Assembly (NCBI RefSeq): GCF_021608185.1
Contig: NZ_JAKIHN010000003.1
Location: forward strand, 248,001-312,000
Source: Flavobacterium anseongense
GTDB taxonomy: Bacteria > Bacteroidota > Bacteroidia > Flavobacteriales > Flavobacteriaceae
Direction of reading: 5' to 3'
DNA: 64,000 bases
In this document: piece by piece, positions 53,919 through 63,711 of the stretch
Position numbering within the stretch: position 1 is the first letter of the stretch
How the letters are laid out: each line of letters starts with the position of its first letter
Notes under the pieces: generated by a model
Told to the model about the DNA's origin: nothing
The model's database searches: none
What the model saw: the letters and a program-made list of their open reading frames with translations, nothing else
Made by a program: the position numbers and the translations under genes

Positions 53919-53992
53919 CTCCCCCTCTTGGGCTCGAACCAAGGACCCTCTGATTAACAGTCAGATGCTCTAACCAACTGAGCTAAGGAGGA
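53919..53992 (-). tRNA. tRNA-Asn (anticodon GTT)
   Basis: The 74-nt gene starts TCCTCCTTAGCTCAGTTGGT and has the anticodon loop CTGTTAA (GTT) and T-loop GGTTCGAGCCC. The acceptor stem pairs TCCTCCT with AGGGGGA (one G-U), and the discriminator base is G. The CCA end is not encoded. Confidence 0.95.
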
Positions 53993-54076
53993 AGATAGTT
54001 TATCTTTTAAGCGGTTGCAAATATAGAACGATTTTTATTTTTTACAAATAAATAATCAAGAAAATTTTAAAAAATA

Positions 54077-55423
54077 TTATTTGTTAAAAATTGCCTTATA
54101 AATATCATTCCCGTTGGCAAACAGCAACAACGAAATAAGTAAAACAAAGCCAACCATTTGGGCGTTTTCTAAGAACTTATCGCTTGGTTTTCTACCGCTG
54201 ATCAGTTCGTATAATAAAAACATTACATGACCGCCATCCAATGCCGGAATAGGCAATAAATTCATAACGCCAAGCATGATCGATAACAATGCTGTGATGC
54301 TCCAAAACGCTTCCCAACTCCAGCTATGTGGAAATATATTGAAGATAGCCGCAAAACCACCAACACCTTTGTAAGCACCTGTGCTTGGAGTGAAAATAGC
54401 TTTTAGCTGCTTTCCATAACTGCTGAGTTGGTCAAAACCTTTGTTAATCCCAACCGGAATTGATGCAAAGAAACCAAATTCTTCTTTGCTTACTTTGTAC
54501 AATCCTAACTTTTCTAAATCGTCATACGGTATTTTAGAAGCGTAGGCAATTCCAAGTTTGGCACTATCGTTGACTTTTATATTAGCCGCAACTTCTTTCC
54601 CATCTCTTTTGATAAGTACGGGAACCGTTTTCCCTTTCAAAGTATCAAGAGCTGCCAAAAACTCATCGGCGAATTTTATTGGTTTTCCGTCAAGGCTGGT
54701 AATAATATCTTTTGGTTTCAGTACCGCTTTGTTTTGTGAATCGTCCTGAACTTCTCTAACAATAAAAGGAAGACGCAGCTCTAACAACGATACTCTTTTG
54801 CCCTGCATCAATTGGTCGATAAAGTTTACCGGAAAATGTACTTTTACTTCCTGTCCATCACGAAGGACTACTATTTCTTTAGACAAAAGTGCCTTTTCGT
54901 TAGCTTCACTAAAACGTTCCACTTTTTCGCCATCAATTGAAATCAGTTTATCTCCTGTTTTTAATCCGGCTTTTTCCACTACCGGATTGGCAACCCAAAT
55001 ACCATCTTTCACTTCACTGTTAGCGATATATTGTTCGCCATAAAAGAAGGTCATCCCAATATAAATGATAAACGCCAAAATAAAATTCACCGTAACTCCA
55101 CCAAGCATAATGATTAATCGCTGCCATGCTGGTTTAGAACGAAATTCCCATGGCTGCGGCGGCAATGCCATTTGCTCTTTATCCATGCTTTCATCTATCA
55201 TTCCTGATATTTTTACATAGCCTCCCAATGGCAGCCAGCCGATACCGTATTCGGTTTCGCCGATTTTCTTTTTTAATAAAGAATATTTGATGTCAAAAAA
55301 TAAATAGAATTTTTCTACTCGTGTTTTAAATAATTTGGCAGGAATAAAATGCCCTAATTCGTGAAGTATAATTAGTATTGATAAACTCAGTAAAAATTGT
55401 GATAATTTGATTGCAATTTCCAT
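54077..55423 (-). CDS. rseP: Site-2 intramembrane metalloprotease RseP
   Basis: The 448-aa protease cuts membrane anti-sigma factors inside the bilayer. The zinc motif HELGH is at residues 21-25 in the first helix, and the third ligand is in NLLPIPALDGGH near residue 390. Two PDZ-like domains lie between the membrane helices (about residues 120-290). The length fits the family. The substrate anti-sigma factor is not in the window. It is expressed alone on the minus strand. Confidence 0.94.
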   Translation of the reverse strand: MEIAIKLSQFLLSLSILIILHELGHFIPAKLFKTRVEKFYLFFDIKYSLLKKKIGETEYGIGWLPLGGYVKISGMIDESMDKEQMALPPQPWEFRSKPAWQRLIIMLGGVTVNFILAFIIYIGMTFFYGEQYIANSEVKDGIWVANPVVEKAGLKTGDKLISIDGEKVERFSEANEKALLSKEIVVLRDGQEVKVHFPVNFIDQLMQGKRVSLLELRLPFIVREVQDDSQNKAVLKPKDIITSLDGKPIKFADEFLAALDTLKGKTVPVLIKRDGKEVAANIKVNDSAKLGIAYASKIPYDDLEKLGLYKVSKEEFGFFASIPVGINKGFDQLSSYGKQLKAIFTPSTGAYKGVGGFAAIFNIFPHSWSWEAFWSITALLSIMLGVMNLLPIPALDGGHVMFLLYELISGRKPSDKFLENAQMVGFVLLISLLLFANGNDIYKAIFNK

Positions 55424-55452
55424 TTCTTATGTATCGATTTCTTTTAAACGCA

Positions 55453-55460
55453 CAAAAGTA
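55453..55460 (-). promoter_or_regulatory. -7 element TACTTTTG for rseP
   Basis: On the minus strand this is an exact TAnnTTTG match about 30 bp before the start codon. It is adjoined by a small palindrome TAAGGT-TTCC-ACCTTA (55458-55473). Confidence 0.5.
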
Positions 55461-55501
55461 AGGTTTCCACCTTACTCTTGCACATAATAGTTTGTATAAG
55501 G

Positions 55502-57424
55502 TTATTTTTTTATGAATTTTTTATGATAAGTTCCTTCTGTAGTCTGAATATCCACATAATGAACACCCGTTGATAGGCTGTTTACCGAAAAATCTAAATT
55601 AGAATTTTCCAAAACTTTTTGACCCAGATTATTGTAAACAATTACTTTTTCCAGTGTTGATGTAATTGGCATTTGAATATGCACTAAATCCGAACCCGGA
55701 TTAGGATAAATCGAAACCGCATTGTCTAAATCAAAGTTTTGATTTCCTAGGGTAACCGAAGAAGAAGCTCCTGCAATTAGATGTCGTTTAGGATCAAATT
55801 CAACACTCGTGATTGAAAATGGAACACTAGTGATAATTACCTCTCCGTTAACTGTATTGTTCAAAACAATATCCGCTTGTTGCCCGCCGGCACCAAAAAT
55901 TCTAACCGGAACCGGCATTTCAAAATACGAAACAGAAGCATCCGATTGGGTTTGGTTAATGACAAATCTGGCCTGACCTGCACCCCAGTTTTGAGCCGTA
56001 ATCGTATAAGTAGGATAGCCTTGGTTGTAAATCCAATCGTTAAAGAACTCGGTTAAACTTTGTCCGTAAACCGCTTCCATATGGGTTTTAAAATCTGTGG
56101 TTACCGCATATTTATATGCGAGATTTGGATCGGCTAAATAATTTCTCATTCCAAGAAAAAATGCAGCATCCCCCATTTTAAAACGCAGCATTTCCAAAAC
56201 CATAGCGCCTTTGTTATAACTCAATCGACTGCTGAAAATTCTGTTTACATTGGTGGCTTGTAAATCAGTTAAATAAACATTCCCTGTCGGACTTGAAGTA
56301 ATATAATCTATCATACCTCCTTTTTCAGTTACAAAAGCATCAGCGCCATCAAAATTTTCAATCACTAAAGTTGCCAAATAGGTTGCAAATCCCTCATTTA
56401 ACCAAATGTCTTTCCATGTGCCGCAAGTCACTTTATCGCCAAACCATTGGTGCCCCATTTCGTGAGCAATCAATTGCCTGTCAAAATTATACATAAAAGA
56501 AACTGTGGTATGCTCCATCCCTCCGCCCCAACTAAACTGGGCATGACCGTATTTTTCGTTGCGAAAAGGATAGGGCTCAAACAATGTTTCATACAAATTC
56601 ATTATTCCTATAGTCTCACTTAAATCCGTAACAGCAGAACTATAATTTTCAGGATAAATATAATTTATAACGGGAAATGTATTTGGTGCCGTTCCTGCGG
56701 TTTGGTTGTAAATTTGATAATTTGTAACCGCTATAGCAATTAAATAAGCCGGAATCGGGTAACCGTGATGAAAATGTGTTGTCTTGTTAGCACCATTGAT
56801 TACTGGTGCTTCAGGTTCAACTCCGTTGGCTACTGCAACATACTGTGATGGCGCAGTAACATAAACATCTATCACATCAATTTTATCATTCAAATCCTGC
56901 TTGCAAGGCCACCAGTCTCTGGCACCAAATGGTTCTGAAAGTGTCCAAATAACCGGGCTGCCACTATGCGTTGTTTGAACAAAAGAATCAAAACCATTGG
57001 TCGGCGGAACACCCGAATAATTAATCTCAACAGTAGCAGAAGTTCCAGTAGTTTGAGTCGCAGGCAAAGTAATAATCAACTCATTGTTGGTGTTTTCGAC
57101 AAAAGTCAAATTGGTTGCTCCCATTTTAACCGAACTCGCCGTTAATTCATTGGCAAAATCAAATGTTATCGTAGTCATGTTTTCCAATGCTGTATAGGTA
57201 GTAAACACTTTCCCTGTGATAAACTTCACCGTTGGATTAACTGTAAACTCCAATCGGTGATAGGTAACATTGTAATTAGCCGTATTTGGGTTTACTTCAA
57301 TATTCATTTGTTGTTCAGCCGATTTCATTTCAGCTTCAGCAATAGAATTGGTTTTGCTTAAGTTGCGCTGTGCAAAAACAGAAGCTATCGAAAGACAAAG
57401 TAATAGTAAGTAGGTTTTTTTCAT
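55502..57424 (-). CDS. M1-family metalloaminopeptidase with T9SS sorting domain
   Basis: The 640-aa exported peptidase starts with a signal peptide (MKKTYLLLLCLSIASVFAQ). It has an N-terminal beta domain, the exopeptidase motif as GGMEH (301-305) in place of GAMEN, and the zinc site HEMGHQWFGD (321-330) with the third ligand at WLNEGFATYL (E344). After the catalytic part a type A sorting domain (VSIYPNPGSDLVHIQM...YHKKFIKK) directs T9SS export. It probably releases amino acids from peptides outside the cell. It is monocistronic. Confidence 0.93.
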   Translation of the reverse strand: MKKTYLLLLCLSIASVFAQRNLSKTNSIAEAEMKSAEQQMNIEVNPNTANYNVTYHRLEFTVNPTVKFITGKVFTTYTALENMTTITFDFANELTASSVKMGATNLTFVENTNNELIITLPATQTTGTSATVEINYSGVPPTNGFDSFVQTTHSGSPVIWTLSEPFGARDWWPCKQDLNDKIDVIDVYVTAPSQYVAVANGVEPEAPVINGANKTTHFHHGYPIPAYLIAIAVTNYQIYNQTAGTAPNTFPVINYIYPENYSSAVTDLSETIGIMNLYETLFEPYPFRNEKYGHAQFSWGGGMEHTTVSFMYNFDRQLIAHEMGHQWFGDKVTCGTWKDIWLNEGFATYLATLVIENFDGADAFVTEKGGMIDYITSSPTGNVYLTDLQATNVNRIFSSRLSYNKGAMVLEMLRFKMGDAAFFLGMRNYLADPNLAYKYAVTTDFKTHMEAVYGQSLTEFFNDWIYNQGYPTYTITAQNWGAGQARFVINQTQSDASVSYFEMPVPVRIFGAGGQQADIVLNNTVNGEVIITSVPFSITSVEFDPKRHLIAGASSSVTLGNQNFDLDNAVSIYPNPGSDLVHIQMPITSTLEKVIVYNNLGQKVLENSNLDFSVNSLSTGVHYVDIQTTEGTYHKKFIKK

Positions 57425-57573
57425 AGCATTGTGAAAATTTTTGCGAATATACTAATAATCAACACGAATTAATCTTAAATATTCTATAAACTAATATATT
57501 GATAACACTTTAAATACGAAGAACCCGAAGCCTAAGTTTTTGTATATCGGAAAGGTTATATCAAACATTTCAT

Positions 57574-57581
57574 TAAATTTG
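57574..57581 (+). promoter_or_regulatory. -7 element TAAATTTG for serS
   Basis: This exact TAnnTTTG match lies 20 bp before the serS ATG. Confidence 0.6.
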
Positions 57582-57601
57582 CGTCCATATATAAAAATAT
57601 C

Positions 57602-58873
57602 ATGTTACAGATTAGTTACATCAGAGATAATAAAGAAAAAGTGATTGCGGCTTTGGCCAAGAGAAACATGGATGTGAAGACACTCGTGGAAGAAGTAATC
57701 GCATTAGATGAAAACAGAAGAAGCGCACAAGTTGAGCTTGATAATACTTTGGCAGAATCAAACAAATTATCCAAAGACATTGGCGATTTGATGAAAAACG
57801 GAGAAAAAGCCAAAGCAGAAATACTAAAACTGAAAACCGTTCAGTTAAAAGAAACCAGTAAAGAGCTTGGTGATAAAGCCGATGCTTTAGCCAATGACCT
57901 TTTAGAAAAAATGTATCTGTTGCCAAACCTTCCTGCCGATATTGTTCCGGTTGGAAAAACTCCGGATGACAACCTAAACGTTTTTCAGGAAGGTGATATT
58001 CCCGTTTTGCACGAAGGCGCACAGCCACACTGGGAATTGGTAAAAAAATACGACATCATCGATTTTGAATTAGGCGTAAAAATCACCGGCGCAGGTTTCC
58101 CTGTTTATAAAGGAAAAGGAGCCAAATTACAACGTGCACTGATTTCATATTTCTTAGATAAAAATACTGAAGCCGGTTATCAGGAGTTTCAGGTTCCGCA
58201 TTTGGTAAACGAAGCTTCTGCCTACGGAACAGGACAATTGCCTGATAAAGAAGGCCAAATGTACCACGATGCAACCGACGATTTATATTTAATTCCAACT
58301 GCTGAAGTTCCGGTAACGAATATTTTCCGCGATGTGATTTTACAGGAAAGCGAATTGCCGATTTTGTGTACAGGTTACACACCATGTTTCCGTCGCGAAG
58401 CTGGTTCTTATGGCGCACACGTTCGCGGTTTAAATCGTTTGCATCAATTTGATAAAGTAGAAATAGTTCGCATCGAACATCCTGATAAATCATACGAAGC
58501 TTTAGATGGCATGGTCGAGCACGTGAAAACCATTATGCGTGAACTGAAATTACCTTTCCGTGTTTTACGTCTTTGTGGAGGAGATATGGGATTTGCTTCG
58601 GCATTAACTTATGATTTTGAAGTGTTTTCTACGGCTCAGGATAAATGGTTGGAAATTAGTTCGGTTTCGAATTTTGAAACGTTCCAGGCCAATCGTTTGA
58701 AACTGCGTTTTAAAGGAAAAGAAGGCAAAACACAATTAGCACACACATTGAACGGAAGTTCATTAGCATTGCCAAGAGTTTTAGCCGGAATCATAGAAAA
58801 TTACCAAACTCCGGAAGGAATAGTTATCCCTGAAGTATTGCGCAAATACACTGGGTTTGACATTATAAATTAA
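57602..58873 (+). CDS. serS: Seryl-tRNA synthetase
   Basis: This class II synthetase charges tRNA-Ser and tRNA-Sec. The N-terminal coiled coil (about residues 25-105, LDENRRSAQVELDNTLAESNKLSKDIGDLM) that grips the long tRNA-Ser variable arm is present. Motif 2 is CFRREAGSYGAHVRGLNRLHQFDKVE, followed by motif 3, HTLNGSSLALPRVLAGIIENYQ. The 423-aa length is typical. It has its own promoter. The cognate tRNA-Ser(GGA) lies at 25.7 kb. Confidence 0.97.
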   Translation: MLQISYIRDNKEKVIAALAKRNMDVKTLVEEVIALDENRRSAQVELDNTLAESNKLSKDIGDLMKNGEKAKAEILKLKTVQLKETSKELGDKADALANDLLEKMYLLPNLPADIVPVGKTPDDNLNVFQEGDIPVLHEGAQPHWELVKKYDIIDFELGVKITGAGFPVYKGKGAKLQRALISYFLDKNTEAGYQEFQVPHLVNEASAYGTGQLPDKEGQMYHDATDDLYLIPTAEVPVTNIFRDVILQESELPILCTGYTPCFRREAGSYGAHVRGLNRLHQFDKVEIVRIEHPDKSYEALDGMVEHVKTIMRELKLPFRVLRLCGGDMGFASALTYDFEVFSTAQDKWLEISSVSNFETFQANRLKLRFKGKEGKTQLAHTLNGSSLALPRVLAGIIENYQTPEGIVIPEVLRKYTGFDIIN

Positions 58874-58978
58874 CAAAGTTAATCTGCAAGTCGAATAGCA
58901 GAATTTTTTAACAAAACGATGTACTAAATTGACATAAATAACGTTACTTTAGTGCATTGTTCGTTTCTACTGAAATTC

Positions 58979-60757
58979 ATGAAAAAAATTCTCATCATAT
59001 TTATACTATTCCTTTGCTTTTCGGCGCAAGCCCAAAACGAGCAATTGGCGAATAATTACTTTGACCGTGGCGATTTTGAAAAAGCATTAGTGAGTTATGA
59101 AGAATTGCTAAAATCGAATGAGGGAATTTTTAATTACTTCCAACGAACCGTTGAATGTTTACAGCAATTACAACAATTTGAGAAAGCGGAAAAAATGTTG
59201 ATAAACCGAATCGACAAATACAAACAAAGTAATCTTTTGGTCGAATTGGGATTCAATTATCAGTTGCAGAAAAATCAAGAGAAAGCCAATAAATATTACA
59301 ATCAGGCAATTGATAAAATAAAGAAAAATGCTAACGAAGTTTACGGAATTGCCTATGTTTTTGAAAGAAAAGCATTGGTAGATTATGCTCTTTTGGCCTA
59401 TCAGACTGCACTCGAAAAAGAACCTAAATTGCCCGTCAATTTTCAAATGGCTACGCTCTACGGACAAAAGGGTAATACCGATTTGATGATTGAGATGTTT
59501 TTGCAGGAATCCTATCAAAACCCACAAAATCTGCCGTTAATTCAAAATCAGTTATCCCGATTTATGACTGAAGAGGTAGATACCAGTTTCAACGACTCGT
59601 TGAAAAAAGCGCTATTGCTAAGAGCACAAAAAACACAGGATGTCTTTTGGAACGATTTCTTAAGCTGGCTTTTCATACAACAAAAAGAATATGGCAAAGC
59701 CTTTATTCAGCAAAAAGCGATTTATAAACGAAACCCGGATTCTTTTGCCAATATTGTGAATTTAGGTCAAATGGCGATTGAAGACAATGACCAGGATTCG
59801 GCTACCGAAATTTTGACTTTTGTACTCGAAAACACCAAAGATTTAGAATTGCTTATTCAGTCGCATTCCTATTTGATAGAAATGAAGATTGATCACGCTA
59901 CCGAGAAAGATTATCCGGCAATAACAGCCGAATTAAATTTGTTGATTAAAGAATTTGGCGTAAGCCCATACACCCTTTCGCTATTAAAACTGCAAGCCGA
60001 TTTTAATGCGTTTCATTTAAACAATGTTGAAAAAGCCAAAGCAATTTTAAAAAGCGCTATGGAAATGCCAATAAACAGATATCAATTGGCAGAAGTAAAA
60101 ATGGAGTTGGCTGACATTCTTTTATTTGAAGAAAAATTCAATCAGGCATTAATCTATTATTCCCAAATTGATGAAGATATGAGTGGCGACGTAATTGGTC
60201 AGGAAGCCAGTCTGAAAACCGCCAGAACCAGTTATTTCAAAACCGATTTCGAATGGGCATCACACCAATTGAAAGTCCTGAAATCGGCTTCATCACAACT
60301 GATTGCCAACGATGCATTGGATTTGTTTTTACTTATCAGCGATAACACAGTAGAAGATTCGTTACAGGTTGCCCTGAAGAAATTTGCGCGTGCTGATTTT
60401 CTGTTATATCAGAATAAAAAGAAGGAATCGTTGGCGGCATTTCAGTTGATTTTAAAAGAACATAAAGGCGAAGATATTGAACCAATAACGCTTTTACGAA
60501 TAGGAAAAATCTATGAAAAATTAGGTGATTATACTAATGCTTTAGCCAACTATGATACTATAATTACAAAACATAAAGACTGCATTTATATTGACGAAGC
60601 ACTTTATTTTTCGGCAGAAATTTATAATATTCAACTGAAAGATACAGAAAAAGCAAAACCGCTTTATGAAGAAATGCTTACCAAACACGAAGACAGTATT
60701 TATTATGTCGATTCGAGGAATAAATACCGAAAATTAAGAGGAGACACCAATTTGTAA
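58979..60757 (+). CDS. Secreted tetratricopeptide-repeat protein
   Basis: Translation from the ATG at 58979 gives 592 aa with a signal peptide (ILIIFILFLCFSAQAQ). TPR-like helical repeats follow over most of the length (NNYFDRGDFEKALVSYEELLKSN; AYQTALEKEPKLPVNFQMATLYGQ; GKIYEKLGDYTNALANYDTIITKH; LYEEMLTKHEDS). It is probably a periplasmic scaffold for protein contacts, with unknown partners. The few residues upstream of this start lack support. A DUF4286 gene follows 42 bp downstream. Confidence 0.85.
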   Translation: MKKILIIFILFLCFSAQAQNEQLANNYFDRGDFEKALVSYEELLKSNEGIFNYFQRTVECLQQLQQFEKAEKMLINRIDKYKQSNLLVELGFNYQLQKNQEKANKYYNQAIDKIKKNANEVYGIAYVFERKALVDYALLAYQTALEKEPKLPVNFQMATLYGQKGNTDLMIEMFLQESYQNPQNLPLIQNQLSRFMTEEVDTSFNDSLKKALLLRAQKTQDVFWNDFLSWLFIQQKEYGKAFIQQKAIYKRNPDSFANIVNLGQMAIEDNDQDSATEILTFVLENTKDLELLIQSHSYLIEMKIDHATEKDYPAITAELNLLIKEFGVSPYTLSLLKLQADFNAFHLNNVEKAKAILKSAMEMPINRYQLAEVKMELADILLFEEKFNQALIYYSQIDEDMSGDVIGQEASLKTARTSYFKTDFEWASHQLKVLKSASSQLIANDALDLFLLISDNTVEDSLQVALKKFARADFLLYQNKKKESLAAFQLILKEHKGEDIEPITLLRIGKIYEKLGDYTNALANYDTIITKHKDCIYIDEALYFSAEIYNIQLKDTEKAKPLYEEMLTKHEDSIYYVDSRNKYRKLRGDTNL

Positions 60758-60792
60758 ATTCCAAAAAAGAAATTCCAAATTCCAAAATTAAC
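60758..60792. repeat. Single-armed AATTCCAAA word repeat
   Basis: Three copies of an AAATTCCAAA-type word fill most of the 42-bp gap before the DUF4286 start codon. They resemble the G-poor right arm of the inverted-repeat group, but no left arm is seen in the gap. Confidence 0.5.
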
Positions 60793-60799
60793 TTAGATT

Positions 60800-61111
60800 A
60801 TGATTTTATACAACGTTACCATAAACATCCACGAAAGCGTTCACGACCAATGGATGCGTTGGATGCAGGAAAAACATATTAATGATGTGTTGGCAACCGG
60901 AAAATTTTCGGCAGCAAGAATGGTAAGGGTTTTGGTTGAAGAAGAAATGGGCGGAACAACCTATTCTATTCAATATACAACTGACAGCAAAGAAACATTG
61001 CAAAAATATTATGATGAAGATGCACCAAGATTACGCGAAGAAGGACATCGTTTATTTGGAGACAAAATGCTGGCTTTCAGAACAGAATTGGAGTTGATCT
61101 CTGAACATTAA
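60800..61111 (+). CDS. DUF4286 family protein
   Basis: The 103-aa protein (YNVTINIHESVHDQWMRWMQEKHINDVLATGKFSAARMVRVL) matches the DUF4286 family of small Bacteroidota cytosolic proteins with a ferredoxin-like or dimeric alpha-beta-barrel look. The function is unknown. It lies in the run TPR protein-DUF4286-rsmA-mgtE, all in the same direction, a neighbourhood I recall from other Flavobacteriia. Confidence 0.85.
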   Translation: MILYNVTINIHESVHDQWMRWMQEKHINDVLATGKFSAARMVRVLVEEEMGGTTYSIQYTTDSKETLQKYYDEDAPRLREEGHRLFGDKMLAFRTELELISEH

Positions 61112-61198
61112 CAGATTGTTGGATTATTAGATAGTTAGATTATTGGAAAGTCTAAAAAAATCTGATAATCCAAAAATCCAAAAATCTAAAAATCTAAT
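61112..61198. repeat. Reiterated-word inverted repeat abutting rsmA
   Basis: The left arm (61112-61147) is made of GGATTATTAGATAG-type words. The right arm (61151-61197) is made of AATCCAAAA/ATCTAAAA words. The two complement imperfectly. The repeat fills the gap exactly from the DUF4286 stop to the rsmA ATG. The word resembles that before uppP, but the two repeats differ in order and spacing. Confidence 0.75.
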
Positions 61199-61975
61199 AT
61201 GGACGTAAGAGCCAAAAAACATCTCGGACAACATTTCCTAACGGATGAATCTATTGCCCAAAATATAGCCGAAACTTTAAATTTTGAAGGCTATGACATT
61301 ACTTTGGAAATTGGTCCGGGAATGGGTGTTTTGACCAAATATCTTTTGGAAAAACCAACCGAAACCTATGTCATTGAAATCGACACCGAATCGGTAACGT
61401 ATTTGGATGCGCATTATCCAAAATTGCACGGCAAAATCATCTCGAAGGATTTTCTGAAATACAATATCAACGAAGTTTTTGAAGGCAAACCTTTTGCCAT
61501 CATTGGCAATTTCCCATATAACATTTCGTCACAGATTGTATTTAAATGTTTGGAATTACGCCATCAGGTTCCGGAGTTTTCGGGTATGTTTCAAAAAGAA
61601 GTAGCCGAACGCATTTGCGAAAAGAAAGGCAGCAAAACCTACGGAATTCTATCTGTATTGGTTCAGGCTTTTTATGATGCTGAATACCTGTTTACGGTTC
61701 CACCCGATGTTTTTAATCCGCCGCCAAAAGTAAATTCTGGTGTTTTACGCTTACGCAGAAAAGAGAATTTCAGCTTACCTTGTAATGAAAAATTATTTTT
61801 TTCGGTAGTAAAAACCGGTTTCCAGCAACGTCGCAAAACATTGCGAAATAGCTTAAAATCATTCAACCTTTCGGATAATTTAAAAGAAGATACTATCTTT
61901 GACCTCCGTCCGGAGCAATTAAGCGTTGAACAGTTCATAGAACTCACTCAAAAAATAGAAGCCAATGCAGTTTAA
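61199..61975 (+). CDS. rsmA: 16S rRNA dimethyladenosine transferase
   Basis: RsmA (KsgA) dimethylates two adjacent adenines near the 3' end of 16S rRNA during late 30S assembly. The 258-aa sequence starts with [12 protein letters not shown]. It has the SAM motif EIGPGMG (37-43) and the catalytic NFPY in [12 protein letters not shown], where most members have NLPY. The C-terminal helical domain ([12 protein letters not shown]) is present. Its end overlaps mgtE by 11 bp, so the two are likely translated together. Confidence 0.96.
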   Translation: MDVRAKKHLGQHFLTDESIAQNIAETLNFEGYDITLEIGPGMGVLTKYLLEKPTETYVIEIDTESVTYLDAHYPKLHGKIISKDFLKYNINEVFEGKPFAIIGNFPYNISSQIVFKCLELRHQVPEFSGMFQKEVAERICEKKGSKTYGILSVLVQAFYDAEYLFTVPPDVFNPPPKVNSGVLRLRRKENFSLPCNEKLFFSVVKTGFQQRRKTLRNSLKSFNLSDNLKEDTIFDLRPEQLSVEQFIELTQKIEANAV

Positions 61976-63317
61976 AATCAGCAAAGAACTCTTAGAGCAA
62001 ATCGAGCAACTCATTCATCAAAAGAACGACCAGGAATTGGCTGTTTTGCTGAATGATATGCACCATGCCGATATTGCCGAGATTTTTGATGAATTAGACA
62101 TTGAGGAAGCTACTTATATTTTCAAAATTTTAGACAGTGAAATTACAGCTGAAATTCTTCCGGAACTTGAAGAAGACGTTCGTGAAAAAATCCTAAAAGG
62201 CCTTTCTGCCAAAGAAATTGCAGAAGAGCTTGATGAATTAGACACCGATGATGCTGCCGATATTATCGCCGAACTTTCGCAAAGCAAAAAAGAAGAAGTA
62301 ATCTCGGAACTCGAAGACGTTGAACACGCCAAAGATATCGTCGACTTGTTACGCTACAGCGAAGCAACCGCAGGAGGTTTGATGGGAAAAGAGTTAGTAA
62401 AAGTCAACGAAAACTGGAACGTGCTAACCTGCGTCAAAGAAATGCGAATTCAGGCTGAACACGTTACCCGAGTACATTCTATTTATGTAGTTGATGACGA
62501 AAATCGTTTGAAAGGCAGGTTATCGCTAAAAGATTTATTGACAACTTCTACCAAAACACCAATCAGCGAAGTCTATATCAAAAAAGTAGATTCTGTAAAA
62601 GTGGACACGCCAAATACGGATGTTGCCCGAATCATGCAAAAATATGATCTGGAGGCAATTCCGGTTGTAGATGAATTAGGCCGATTGGTAGGTAGGATTA
62701 CCATTGACGATATCGTAGACGTAATCAAAGAAGAAGCCGACAAAGATTACCAATTAGCGGCCGGTATCTCGCAAGATGTTGAAGCAGATGACAGCATCTT
62801 AGACTTAACCCGAGCACGTTTGCCTTGGTTGGTTTTAGCTCTTTGTGGCGGATTTATAAGCGTAAGGGTTTTAGGTTTGTTCGAAGGCGCAATGACCAAT
62901 CACGGTAATTTATTTTTCTTCACACCACTAATTGCAGCGATGGCCGGAAATGTAGGGGTACAATCCTCAGCGATTATTGTGCAGGGTTTGGCTAATCAAT
63001 CCATCAGCGGTTCTTTATTAAATCGTTTGATTAAAGAAGTTTCCTTGAGTTTGCTCAACGGAATTATTCTCGCCGCCATCTTATTTGTCGGAAGCCATTT
63101 TCTTTTGAATGTAGAAATCATCATAGGTGAAATCGTTACCATAGCACTGATTTCGGTAATTATCATCGCTTCACTTATCGGAACTTTTATACCATTATTG
63201 CTCCATCGATTTAAAATTGATCCGGCTTTAGCAACCGGACCATTTATCACCACAAGCAACGATATCTGTGGTATTTTGATTTACTTTTCAATAGCCAAAT
63301 TAATTTTAGGTTTTTAA
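61965..63317 (+). CDS. mgtE: MgtE-type magnesium transporter
   Basis: This 450-aa homodimeric Mg2+ channel has the full architecture. The acidic N-domain (about residues 5-130, repeated [17 protein letters not shown]) is followed by two CBS domains (about 135-255) that act as the Mg2+ sensor. Five membrane helices (about 285-450) include the selectivity segment [19 protein letters not shown]. Start and overlap with rsmA agree. The 3'-flank repeat follows 33 nt downstream. Confidence 0.96.
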   Translation: MQFKISKELLEQIEQLIHQKNDQELAVLLNDMHHADIAEIFDELDIEEATYIFKILDSEITAEILPELEEDVREKILKGLSAKEIAEELDELDTDDAADIIAELSQSKKEEVISELEDVEHAKDIVDLLRYSEATAGGLMGKELVKVNENWNVLTCVKEMRIQAEHVTRVHSIYVVDDENRLKGRLSLKDLLTTSTKTPISEVYIKKVDSVKVDTPNTDVARIMQKYDLEAIPVVDELGRLVGRITIDDIVDVIKEEADKDYQLAAGISQDVEADDSILDLTRARLPWLVLALCGGFISVRVLGLFEGAMTNHGNLFFFTPLIAAMAGNVGVQSSAIIVQGLANQSISGSLLNRLIKEVSLSLLNGIILAAILFVGSHFLLNVEIIIGEIVTIALISVIIIASLIGTFIPLLLHRFKIDPALATGPFITTSNDICGILIYFSIAKLILGF

Positions 63318-63350
63318 TTAGGAGCGGAACATTTTCTTTCTCTAAACTAT

Positions 63351-63396
63351 CCTCCCGCTGTCCGCGCTACAAGGTAGCCAGCTCCCATCGGGGCTA
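63351..63396 (+). repeat. 3'-flank repeat, copy 3 of 3, after mgtE
   Basis: It begins CCTCCCGCTGTCC and ends CTCCCATCGGGGCTA, with inner hairpin GCTAC-AAG-GTAGC (5 bp). The ends match the copies at 1512 and 33696; the inner stem does not. Confidence 0.72.
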
Positions 63397-63469
63397 ATGG
63401 GACGTTATGATTTTCTCTAGAGCTTTTATACCCGGAATCACCTTAAAAAAGTTTGACTCCAACCACAAA

Positions 63470-63502
63470 TAAAAAAAGCCTCCGATTAAATCGGAGGCTT
63501 TT
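63470..63502 (-). terminator. Terminator that once followed a tRNA-Leu
   Basis: AAAAGCCTCCGATT-AAATCGGAGGCTTTT forms a strong stem with A/T runs. On the minus strand it follows directly after the tRNA-Leu-like 3' fragment at 63506-63517. It may also stop mgtE transcripts. Confidence 0.8.
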
Positions 63503-63505
63503 ATG

Positions 63506-63517
63506 TACCCGGAGCCG
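63506..63517 (-). other. tRNA-Leu 3'-end fragment, candidate attachment site
   Basis: On the minus strand CGGCTCCGGGTA matches the 3' end of tRNA-Leu: part of the T-stem, acceptor strand TCCGGGT and discriminator A. Upstream bases do not continue as a tRNA. A terminator on one side and an integrase gene on the other make this the likely attL core of an integrated element. Confidence 0.6.
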
Positions 63518-63681
63518 TAATCTATTCTATTCAAAAGTAAAAATCTTGCAAACTCTTTAAAAGTGTTGAAACTACCAATATTTTCAATGTTTAAAGAGTC
63601 AAAAGCAACTTTATTTTTCATCTCCATTTTGAATTAGATTTAACTGATTTTACATATACCATACAAGTACTGTACAGAATT

Positions 63682-63689
63682 TAGATTTG
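63682..63689 (+). promoter_or_regulatory. -7 element TAGATTTG for the integrase gene
   Basis: This exact TAnnTTTG match lies 22 bp before the ATG. Just upstream is a GTACTGTAC-type small inverted sequence (63667-63675) that could be an operator. Confidence 0.5.
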
Positions 63690-63711
63690 CATTGTTTAAA
63701 TACAATTTTAA

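Noticed and set aside
63394..63627. 77-codon minus-strand open frame before the integrase
   Set aside because: It runs through the strong terminator and the tRNA-Leu fragment, and its product resembles nothing. It is probably chance.
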